DNA from: an uncultured Actinomycetes bacterium
GTDB lineage: Bacteria > Actinomycetota > CALGFH01
Length of the DNA: 5,484 bases
Direction: 5' to 3'
NCBI GenBank assembly: GCA_937881255.1
Contig: CALGFH010000260.1
Span: 1 to 5,484 of the forward strand
Shown one piece after another: positions 1 to 4,451 of the stretch (position 1 is its first letter; the number at the start of each line of letters is the position of its first letter). Made by a program: the position numbers and the translations under genes. Below the pieces are notes generated by a model. The model saw only the letters and a list, made by a program, of their open reading frames with translations. It was not told the origin of the DNA and ran no database searches.

Positions 1-396
1 GCGGCGGAGCGATGTGACGATGGACGACCACGACCGGCTGGCCGAGCGGTTCGAGCGGTGGTCGACGCCTTCCTGGCCGCCGCCCGGAGCGGCGACTTCG
101 ACGCCCTGGTCGGGGTGCTCGACCCCGACGTCGTGCTCAGGGCCGAGCAGGCTGGCTCGTCCACGGAGGTCCGGGGGGCGCGGGCCGTCGCCTCCTCTGC
201 CCTCGGCTTCGCCTGGCTCGCCAGCCATGCCCGGCTGGCGCTGGTGAACGGGGCCGCCGGCCTGGTCGCGGCGCCCCGCGGACGGCCGGCGTCGGTCCTC
301 GGCTTCACGGTGGCCGGCGGGAAGATCGCCGAGATCGACATCCTGGCCGACCCGCGGCGCCTCCGCCGGCTCGACCTGGCCGTCCTCGACGGCTGA
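1..396 (+). CDS. C-terminal part of an ECF41/SigJ-like RNA polymerase sigma factor (SnoaL-like domain), 5' partial, probable frameshift near base 58
   Basis: From base 58 to the TGA at 394-396 the reading frame encodes a SnoaL-like (NTF2 fold) domain. It opens with VVDAFLAAARSGDFDALVGV, has the LDPDVVLRA strand, and ends with ILADPRRLRRL. This matches the C-terminal extension of ECF41-type sigma factors, which in that family tunes sigma activity; the family's DGGGK and NPDKL motifs appear here as AEQAGS and ADPRRL. Upstream of base 58 the same frame has poor third-position GC, whereas the frame starting at base 2 is almost perfectly GC3 (RRSDVTMDDHDRLAERFER) and runs into VVDAF if one base is added. 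The gene therefore seems shifted by one base at about 53-60, by mutation or sequencing error. The sigma-2 and sigma-4 regions would lie left of the window. Alternatively it is a stand-alone SnoaL-like protein, starting at GTG 58 or at GTG 14/ATG 20 with the same shift. Confidence 0.65.
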   Translation, partial: AAERCDDGRPRPAGRAVRAVVDAFLAAARSGDFDALVGVLDPDVVLRAEQAGSSTEVRGARAVASSALGFAWLASHARLALVNGAAGLVAAPRGRPASVLGFTVAGGKIAEIDILADPRRLRRLDLAVLDG

Positions 397-408
397 CCCC
401 GGCGGCGG

Positions 409-894
409 TCAGCCCACGCGGCGCAGCTCGGCGGCCAGGTGGTGCTGGAGGGGCTGGCCGACGGCGGCCATGTCGATCCGGTAGCTGAGCCGGTCGCCGT
501 CCAGGTCGAAGTGGCGGTGCAGGGCCTCGACCCGCTTGGCGGTGGCGGTGCCGGCCATGGTGGTGCTGCGCAGCTCGATCCGGCCGCCGTCCAGGCGGCC
601 CTCCTGGACCTCGACGATGCCGGTGGGGTGGGCCAGGACGAGCTCGACGGCGCCGCCCGGCTTGGCCCGCCAGTAGCCGCTCTCGGCGTGCAGCGGCCGG
701 CCGTCGTCCAGGCTCCAGGTCCGCTGGGCGTAGGCCAGGAACGGCTTGCCCACGTGCCAGAAGCGCACCTCTTCGCCATAGCGGAACGCCGAGATGGTCG
801 GGTACCGGCCGGCGCCCTCGCCCCGCCAGGTCCCGAGCAGGCCGGCCAGCGGCTCGAGCTCCGGGTGCAGCGGCGGCGGTGCCGGCTCGCCCAT
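409..894 (-). CDS. Nitrobindin-family heme protein (FABP-like beta-barrel, THAP4-like domain)
   Basis: A 161-residue protein, close to the roughly 160 residues usual for bacterial nitrobindins. Nitrobindins are small ten-stranded beta-barrels that bind ferric heme and react with nitric oxide or peroxynitrite; they are cytosolic. Visible signs are the N-terminal G-x-W-x-G-x-G signature (GTWRGEG, residues 21-27), the barrel segment YGEEVRFWHVGKPFLAY (39-55), the ESGYWR strand (71-76), and the C-terminal PLQHHLAAELRR (148-159). In the last, His151 or His152 is in the place of the proximal heme ligand. The ATG at 894 puts the signature at the usual distance from the start. No strong Shine-Dalgarno is seen, and the start lies 7 bases after the stop of the RAM-domain gene, so translation probably depends on that gene. 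The opposite strand also has a long open frame, but it lacks any family resemblance. The family assignment is firm; heme binding and the in vivo substrate are inferred. Confidence 0.9.
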   Translation of the reverse strand: MGEPAPPPLHPELEPLAGLLGTWRGEGAGRYPTISAFRYGEEVRFWHVGKPFLAYAQRTWSLDDGRPLHAESGYWRAKPGGAVELVLAHPTGIVEVQEGRLDGGRIELRSTTMAGTATAKRVEALHRHFDLDGDRLSYRIDMAAVGQPLQHHLAAELRRVG

Positions 895-901
895 GGCGCG
901 C

Positions 902-1150
902 CTAGGCGTCCGGGCGGTCGGGCCCGGGGCGCGGGCAGGTGAGGGTGCGCAGGGTGCCGGGGACGGCCTGGACGCGGCTGACGATCAGCTTGCCGAGGGC
1001 GTCCAGGTTGGACGCCTGGACCTTGGCGATGACGTCGAACGGGCCGGCGGTCACCTCGGCGAGCTCGACCCCGTCGATGGCGGTCACGGCCGCCGCCACC
1101 TCGCCGGCCCTGCCCACCTCCGTCTGGATCAGCACCCATGCCTTGAGCAT
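902..1150 (-). CDS. Stand-alone Lrp/AsnC ligand-binding (RAM) domain protein
   Basis: An 82-residue protein beginning MLKAWVLIQTEVGRAGEVAA. It consists only of the alpha-beta sandwich RAM (regulation of amino-acid metabolism) domain of Lrp/AsnC regulators, without the DNA-binding helix-turn-helix. The conserved turn is TAGPFDVIAKV (residues 34-44), where G-P-F-D aligns with the G-x-F/Y-D effector-loop motif. The helix LDALGKLIVSRVQAVPG and closing strand TLRTLTC are also typical. Such proteins form dimers or higher rings and may bind amino acids or modulate full-length Lrp proteins; no partner is visible here. A GTG at 1189 would add 13 residues (AVGPGNDRGGVG) that do not fit the family, so the ATG at 1150 is preferred; a GAGG lies about 10 bases upstream. 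It is the first gene of a two-gene unit with the nitrobindin gene. Its last residues (PRPGPDRPDA) are probably a disordered tail. Confidence 0.87.
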   Translation of the reverse strand: MLKAWVLIQTEVGRAGEVAAAVTAIDGVELAEVTAGPFDVIAKVQASNLDALGKLIVSRVQAVPGTLRTLTCPRPGPDRPDA

Positions 1151-1191
1151 GCCCACACCGCCTCGGTCGTTCCCTGGCCCAACTGCCACCG

Positions 1192-1203
1192 TTGGCCCGC
1201 CAA
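1192..1203. promoter_or_regulatory. Small inverted repeat upstream of the RAM/nitrobindin unit, possible operator
   Basis: TTGGC-CC-GCCAA is a perfect 5-base inverted repeat with a 2-base centre. It starts 42 bases upstream of the RAM-protein ATG, in the 94-base gap that must hold that unit's promoter unless it is read from the CAP gene. An imperfect hairpin (GGCCCAAC / GTTGGCC, 1176-1197) overlaps it, and a 12-base palindrome (1217-1228) lies nearer the CAP stop codon. No clear -10/-35 pair and no T-run were found. Short GC-rich inverted repeats are common by chance at this composition, so this is only a candidate. Confidence 0.2.
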
Positions 1204-1244
1204 TCTGACCACGAGTGCCGCCGGCGGCGAAACCTCCGGGACCC

Positions 1245-2426
1245 TCAGCAGCGGACGCCGTCGTTGCGGGTGGCCACGATCGGCTCCTCGGCCGGGGTGC
1301 TCGACCCCATCGACGGGGCGCTGGAGTTGTCCAGGCGGCCGAAGTTCTGGGTCGCCCAGGCCCGGCCGCCGGAGCAGACGACCCCGATCCCGACCGAGTC
1401 GAAGCCCCGCTGGAGGATGTTGGCCCGGTGCCCCTCCGAGCGCATCCAGCCGACGTGGAGCTGGTTGCCCATGCTCGGGTAGCCCTCGACCCAGGCGATG
1501 TTCTCGCCGAGGGCCGAGAACTTGCCCATGCCGGGCAGGCCGCCGGCCGCGCCCAGGTCGCGGTGGCGGAAGTTGCCGCTGCCGGCCATCTCGGCCGACC
1601 AGTCGCCGGCGACGCGGGCCAGGTCGCCGTCCCAGTCGAGCGCGGCCAGGCCCCTGGCCCGGCGCTCGGCGTTGAGCCGCTCGAACAGGTCGCTGGCCAG
1701 CTTCTGGGCGGTGCTCTGGTTGCCGGCCGGGGCCGGCGAGGTCGTCGGGGCGGCCGTCGGCCGGGGGGCCGGCTTGGTGGTGGTGGTCGCCGCCCTGGTC
1801 GTGGTGGTCGCCTTGGTGGTGGTGGTTGTCGGGCGGGCCGGCCGCCGGGCGGTCCCGGCCGCGGTCGTGTCCGGCACCTTGGCCAGCAGCTCGGTCACCC
1901 AGACGCAGCCGGCCTTGCTGGCCCCGACCCCGATGGCGTTGAAGGAGGGGCTGAGGATGCGGCGCTTGGCCCCGGCCGAGCGCATCAGCTCCTGGTGGGC
2001 CACCTCGACGCTGGCGGCGCAGCGGACCTGCTCCTCCCAGGCGCTGGCCGGCTGGACCGCGGCCGCCAGCCCGGGGCTGGCCGACAGGCGCCGGGCGGCC
2101 GCCATCCGGGCCGACTGGGCGCCGGCCAGGGTCGAGAGGCGGGGGACCACGCTCAGGGCCGGCAGGCCCCGGCGGGACCGCTCGGCGTTGACCAGCGAGG
2201 TCAGCCGGACGGCGTCGGGCGCCGGCGCGGCCGCTGCGGCCCGGTCCTGACCGAGCGACCGTCCGGCGCCCGGCTTGGCGCTGGCCGGGAGCAGGGCCCA
2301 GGCCAGCAGCAGCGGGATCACGATCAGGCCGGCCATCTTGATGTTGCCCCGCCAGGGCGAACCGGCCCGGGCCCGGGCATGCCTCGGGCGGGCCCTCGAG
2401 CCGCGTGGTGCCGGTTCGTTGCGCAA
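1245..2426 (-). CDS. Secreted protein with two CAP/SCP (PR-1-like) domains and a Thr-rich linker; N-terminal CAP degenerate
   Basis: A 393-residue exported protein. Order: basic N-terminus (1-30); hydrophobic signal core (31-47) with an Ala-Ser-Ala cleavage motif at 48-50; a first CAP-like domain (about 74-185); a Thr/Pro/Ala-rich linker (about 186-238); and a second CAP domain (about 241-364). The second keeps the hallmarks of bacterial CAP proteins: His288 in NFRHRD, Glu308 in GENIAW, and GHRANIL with His333. The first has the fold landmarks (LVNAERSRRGLPAL, AHQELMRS, RILSPSFNAIGVG, VWVTELLAKV) but SAGAKRRIL replaces S-x-GHRxNIL and no GEN motif remains. Cys pairs 136/174 and 351/393 could form disulfides. 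TTG at 2426 is chosen because GAGAGG lies 9 bases upstream and it supplies a basic n-region; ATG 2336 is the alternative. CAP proteins act outside the cell in lipid, peptide or wall-related roles; the role here is unknown. Confidence 0.87.
   Translation of the reverse strand: MRNEPAPRGSRARPRHARARAGSPWRGNIKMAGLIVIPLLLAWALLPASAKPGAGRSLGQDRAAAAAPAPDAVRLTSLVNAERSRRGLPALSVVPRLSTLAGAQSARMAAARRLSASPGLAAAVQPASAWEEQVRCAASVEVAHQELMRSAGAKRRILSPSFNAIGVGASKAGCVWVTELLAKVPDTTAAGTARRPARPTTTTTKATTTTRAATTTTKPAPRPTAAPTTSPAPAGNQSTAQKLASDLFERLNAERRARGLAALDWDGDLARVAGDWSAEMAGSGNFRHRDLGAAGGLPGMGKFSALGENIAWVEGYPSMGNQLHVGWMRSEGHRANILQRGFDSVGIGVVCSGGRAWATQNFGRLDNSSAPSMGSSTPAEEPIVATRNDGVRC
1773..1826 (-). repeat. Thr-rich linker repeat inside the double-CAP gene
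   Basis: The stretch encodes three blocks of four to five threonines separated by Lys/Arg-Ala spacers (about residues 200-218). At DNA level a 15-base unit, CTTGGTGGTGGTGGT on the plus strand, occurs exactly at 1773-1787 and 1812-1826, 39 bases apart (13 codons), with a diverged GGTCGTGGTGGTCGCC copy between. The pattern keeps the reading frame and fits slippage-driven growth of an extracellular linker, probably extended and possibly O-mannosylated as Thr/Pro linkers of secreted actinobacterial proteins often are (inference). Confidence 0.75.
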
Positions 2427-2435
2427 GCTGGCGAG

Positions 2436-2441
2436 CCTCTC
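2436..2441 (-). promoter_or_regulatory. Ribosome binding site deciding the TTG start of the double-CAP gene
   Basis: On the minus strand GAGAGG lies 9 bases before the TTG at 2426. The competing ATG at 2336 has only a GGCGGGG stretch some 10-16 bases upstream and would give a signal peptide without basic residues before its hydrophobic core. This is why the longer form is preferred, but not with certainty. Confidence 0.45.
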
Positions 2442-2518
2442 GGGGGAACCGGGCCAGGGCCGTCAGCAGCAGCACAGCGAACGCGAGGCTCGCGCGCGCA
2501 CCACTTCCGTGCCGTTGG

Positions 2519-2535
2519 CCCAATGGGGGATTGGG
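2519..2535. promoter_or_regulatory. Inverted repeat in the divergent CAP-MFS intergenic region
   Basis: CCCAAT-GGGGG-ATTGGG is a perfect 6-base inverted repeat with a 5-base centre, followed by further Gs to 2539. It lies in the 210-base gap between the leftward CAP gene and the rightward MFS gene, about 93 bases from the CAP start and 102 bases from the MFS start, a position where a regulator could affect both. It has no T-run and sits between divergent starts, so it is not a terminator. The rest of 2427-2636 holds no supportable gene. Confidence 0.3.
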
Positions 2536-2603
2536 GGGGTGGCCGACGACGGGCGTACCCTTCCAAACCCGCCGGTTGCCTGTCAAGCCGGCAGAGGGCC
2601 GGT

Positions 2604-2619
2604 CCGGCGCCGGTAGCAT
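2604..2619 (+). promoter_or_regulatory. Likely -10 region of the MFS-cutA unit with abutting palindrome
   Basis: TAGCAT at 2614-2619 fits the actinobacterial -10 pattern TAnnnT and is directly preceded by the 10-base palindrome CCGGCGCCGG (2604-2613). No good -35 box lies 16-18 bases upstream. A start of transcription about 7 bases downstream would leave a leader of only about ten bases before the ATG at 2637. The same CGGTAGCRTG core occurs before gnd, which raises confidence that it is a real promoter element. A repressor binding the palindrome would block the promoter (inference). Confidence 0.45.
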
Positions 2620-2636
2620 GGCCGCGTGGGCCAACA

Positions 2637-4031
2637 ATGAAGCGGTCGTCGCGGCGTCCGGCCGGGCTGATGACGCCGGCCCGGCGCGGGCTCACCATCG
2701 GCCTGGTCCTGACCATCACCCTGGTCGCCTTCGAGGCCCTGGCCGTGATCACCATCCTCCCGGCGATCAAGGACGACCTCGAGGGCATCAGCCTCTACGG
2801 CTGGGTGACCAGCGCCTTCCAGCTCGGCCTGCTGGTCGGCATCGTGGTCGCCGGCGGCCAGGCCGACAGGCGCGGCCCGGGCCCGCCGTTCGTGGCCGGC
2901 GTGCTGGTGTTCATGGCCGGCCTGATCATCGGCGGCCTGGCCCCCAGCATGCTGGTGCTGGTGCTGGCCCGCGGCCTCCAGGGGCTGGGGGCCGGGGCGA
3001 TCCCGGCGGTCGCCTACGCCGCCATCGGGCGCAGCTACCCGGAGGCGCTGCGGCCGCGGGTGTTCGCCGTCCTGTCCACCGCCTGGGTCGTGCCCGGCCT
3101 GATCGGGCCGGCCGTCTCGGCCCTGGTCGCGGCCAGCACCGGCTGGCGCTGGGTGTTCCTGGGCCTGCTGCCGCTGGTCGCCGCCTCGGGCGCCCTGGCC
3201 TGGCCGTCGCTGCGCCGGCTGGGCCCGCCCCCCGAGCCGACTGCCCAGCGGGGCCGGCTGCCCAGGGCGGTCGCGGTGGCCACTGGGGCCGGGCTGGTCC
3301 TGGCCGGCCTGACCAGCCGCTCGCCGCTGGCCGCGGCCCTGCTGGTCGCCGCCGGCCTGGCCGTCGGCCTGGTCCCGCTGCGGGGCCTGCTCCCGCCGGG
3401 GACGCTCACGGCCCGGCCCGGCCTGCCGGTGGCGGTGCTGTCGCGGGGCCTGCTCACCTTCGCCTTCTTCGGGGCCGACACCTACGTGCCCCTGGCCATC
3501 ACCTCGATCAGGGGCCAGAGCACGGTGGTGGCCAGCGTCGCCGTGACCGCCGCGACCCTCGCCTGGACGGCCGCCTCCTGGGTCCAGGAGCGCAAGGCCG
3601 CCGAGTGGCCGGGGCGGCGGCTGGTCCAGGCCGGGTTCCTGGTCGTCGCCGTCGGCATCGCCTGCGAGGTCGCCGCCCTGTTCCAGGCCGTCCCGGTGGC
3701 CGTCGGGGTGGTCGGCTGGGCGGTGGGCGGCTTCGGCATCGGCCTGGCCTACTCGCCCATCTCCCTGATCGTGCTCGGCGAGGCCCCGCCCGGCCAGGAG
3801 GGCGCAGCCAGCGCCTCGCTGCAGCTGACCGAGACCCTCGGGGTGGCCCTTGGGGCCGGCCTGGGCGGGGTCCTGGTCGCGGCCGGGGCCGCGTCCGGCT
3901 GGCCGCCGTGGGCCGGCATCGCCGGCGCCTTCGCCCTGACCGCCGCCGTGGCCGTCCTGGCGGCGATGCTGGCCCGACGCATCCCGAGTCGTACGATCCC
4001 TGCCCCCGATTCACCCCCCGACGTCGCGTGA
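2637..4031 (+). CDS. MFS efflux-type transporter, 14-helix (EmrB/QacA, DHA2-like)
   Basis: A 464-residue membrane protein. Hydropathy by eye gives 14 helices, roughly at residues 18-43, 54-73, 84-102, 104-128, 142-164, 171-190, 210-226, 230-250, 264-288, 296-315, 329-349, 352-378, 396-417 and 423-446. Motif A between helices 2 and 3 reads GGQADRRG (73-80), and motif C in helix 5 reads VPGLIGPAVSALVA (152-165), the signature of proton-driven antiporters that export. An acidic residue, Glu33, lies inside helix 1, and LARGLQGLGAGAIP (110-123) is typical of the drug-exporter branch. Substrates cannot be read from sequence. The ATG at 2637 has no clear Shine-Dalgarno and only about ten bases after the proposed transcription start; ATG 2670 (residue 12) is the alternative. 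The frame stays open far upstream, but that part overlaps the CAP gene on the other strand. cutA follows after 12 bases. Confidence 0.9.
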   Translation: MKRSSRRPAGLMTPARRGLTIGLVLTITLVAFEALAVITILPAIKDDLEGISLYGWVTSAFQLGLLVGIVVAGGQADRRGPGPPFVAGVLVFMAGLIIGGLAPSMLVLVLARGLQGLGAGAIPAVAYAAIGRSYPEALRPRVFAVLSTAWVVPGLIGPAVSALVAASTGWRWVFLGLLPLVAASGALAWPSLRRLGPPPEPTAQRGRLPRAVAVATGAGLVLAGLTSRSPLAAALLVAAGLAVGLVPLRGLLPPGTLTARPGLPVAVLSRGLLTFAFFGADTYVPLAITSIRGQSTVVASVAVTAATLAWTAASWVQERKAAEWPGRRLVQAGFLVVAVGIACEVAALFQAVPVAVGVVGWAVGGFGIGLAYSPISLIVLGEAPPGQEGAASASLQLTETLGVALGAGLGGVLVAAGAASGWPPWAGIAGAFALTAAVAVLAAMLARRIPSRTIPAPDSPPDVA

Positions 4032-4036
4032 GGTGA
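4030..4036 (+). promoter_or_regulatory. Shine-Dalgarno of cutA overlapping the MFS stop codon
   Basis: GAGGTGA ends 7 bases before the GTG at 4044. Its first two bases are the last two of the MFS TGA stop (4029-4031). Ribosomes ending the transporter therefore sit on the cutA initiation signal, which implies translational coupling, and the site supports GTG 4044 as the true start. Confidence 0.8.
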
Positions 4037-4043
4037 CTGCCAA

Positions 4044-4370
4044 GTGCCCGACCGGTACCTGATGGCGATGACGACCACCGACGCCCGCGAGGACGCCGAG
4101 CGGCTGGCCCGCGACCTGGTCGAGCGGCGCCTGGCCGCCTGCGTCCAGGTCCTCGGCCCGATCTCCAGCACCTACCGCTGGCGGAGCGGGATCGAGACCG
4201 CGGAGGAGTGGCTCTGCCTGATCAAGACCACCGGGGCCCGCTTCGACTCCCTGGCCGCCCACATCGAGACCAACCACGGCTACGAGACTCCCGAGCTCAC
4301 CGCCGTCCCGATCGACAACGGCAGCCCCGGGTACCTGGGCTGGCTCAGCTCGGCCACCGCCAACCCCTGA
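4044..4370 (+). CDS. cutA: CutA1 divalent-cation tolerance protein
   Basis: A 108-residue protein, the normal size for CutA1, a small trimeric ferredoxin-like cytosolic protein first linked to copper tolerance in E. coli; its biochemical role is still debated. Family landmarks in order: MAMTTTDAREDAERLARDLV (helix 1), ERRLAACVQVLGPI (27-40) with Cys33 in the conserved AACV, SSTYRWRSGIETAEE (41-55) with Tyr44 and Trp46, the strand WLCLIKTT, and HGYETPELTAVPI (78-90) with the His/Glu cluster. HGYETPE replaces the more usual HPYExPE, a mild variation. The protein ends DNGSPGYLGWL plus a short tail. The GTG start is set by the GAGGTGA site 7 bases upstream. It is probably co-translated with the MFS transporter. 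A link of the pair to metal or toxicant tolerance is inference. Confidence 0.95.
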   Translation: MPDRYLMAMTTTDAREDAERLARDLVERRLAACVQVLGPISSTYRWRSGIETAEEWLCLIKTTGARFDSLAAHIETNHGYETPELTAVPIDNGSPGYLGWLSSATANP

Positions 4371-4402
4371 CCGCGTCGCCACTGCGGGGCCGCGCACCGT
4401 TG

Positions 4403-4411
4403 CGGTAGCGT
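4403..4411 (+). promoter_or_regulatory. Likely promoter -10 element of gnd
   Basis: CGGTAGCGT contains TAGCGT (4406-4411), a TAnnnT-type -10 box, 40 bases before the gnd ATG. Aligned with the element before the MFS gene (2611-2629), 15 of 19 bases agree. No clear -35 is seen. Expected transcription start is about 4418, inside the hairpin noted next. The 81-base gap after cutA shows no terminator, so read-through from MFS-cutA is also possible. Confidence 0.45.
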
Positions 4412-4414
4412 GCC

Positions 4415-4431
4415 CGCACGGCAAGCGTGCG
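4415..4431 (+). promoter_or_regulatory. Hairpin or operator in the gnd leader
   Basis: CGCACG-GCAAG-CGTGCG is a perfect 6-base stem with a 5-base loop just downstream of the proposed -10 box. A second, overlapping pairing TGCGG (4401-4405) with CCGCA (4414-4418) would cover the -10 box itself. It could be an operator at the transcription start or a leader hairpin 9 bases before the AGGAGG site. No T-run follows, so it is not a terminator. Confidence 0.3.
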
Positions 4432-4440
4432 CCGAGGTCG

Positions 4441-4446
4441 AGGAGG
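4441..4446 (+). promoter_or_regulatory. Shine-Dalgarno of gnd
   Basis: AGGAGG, a near-perfect anti-16S match, lies 5 bases before the ATG at 4452. The in-frame GTG at 4449 would leave only 2 bases, so ATG 4452 is the start. It is the strongest ribosome binding site in the window, consistent with a well-expressed central-metabolism gene. Confidence 0.8.
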
Positions 4447-4451
4447 CCGTG

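Noticed and set aside
899..908. CGCCTAGGCG palindrome containing the stop codon of the RAM gene
   Set aside because: It is 10 bases long, partly coding, and has no loop; in a GC-rich window such palindromes are common.
439..942. Plus-strand frame opposite the nitrobindin gene
   Set aside because: No recognisable motif, whereas the minus-strand product matches nitrobindin from end to end.
1176..1228. Hairpins after the CAP stop codon as a terminator
   Set aside because: The 1176-1197 stem has a bulge, the 1217-1228 palindrome has no real loop, and no T-run follows on either strand.
1773..1826. CRISPR-like or mobile repeat
   Set aside because: The repeats are in-frame coding triplets for threonine with no unique spacers.
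2525..2542. G-rich tract as a G-quadruplex
   Set aside because: Only three runs of three or more Gs can be drawn before a final GG, so a stable three-layer form is not supported.
1189..2635. Repeated CCGTTGGCCC / GTTGGCCC in the intergenic gaps (1189-1198, 2512-2521, reverse at 2628-2635) as a regulator site
   Set aside because: The core also occurs inside the CAP coding region at 1419-1426, and a few copies of this 8-mer are expected by chance.
1215..2636. Very long plus-strand open frame continuous with the MFS gene, opposite the CAP gene
   Set aside because: Its product here is Gly/Arg/Ala/Pro low complexity with no family resemblance, while the minus strand encodes a clear CAP protein. 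Long stop-free antisense frames are expected at this GC content.
1129..2637. 502-codon minus-strand frame overlapping the CAP gene
   Set aside because: It is the CAP gene read in another frame; the predicted product is Pro/Gly/Arg/Gln-rich. A hydrophobic stretch near 2460-2495 resembles a signal peptide, but nothing recognisable follows it.
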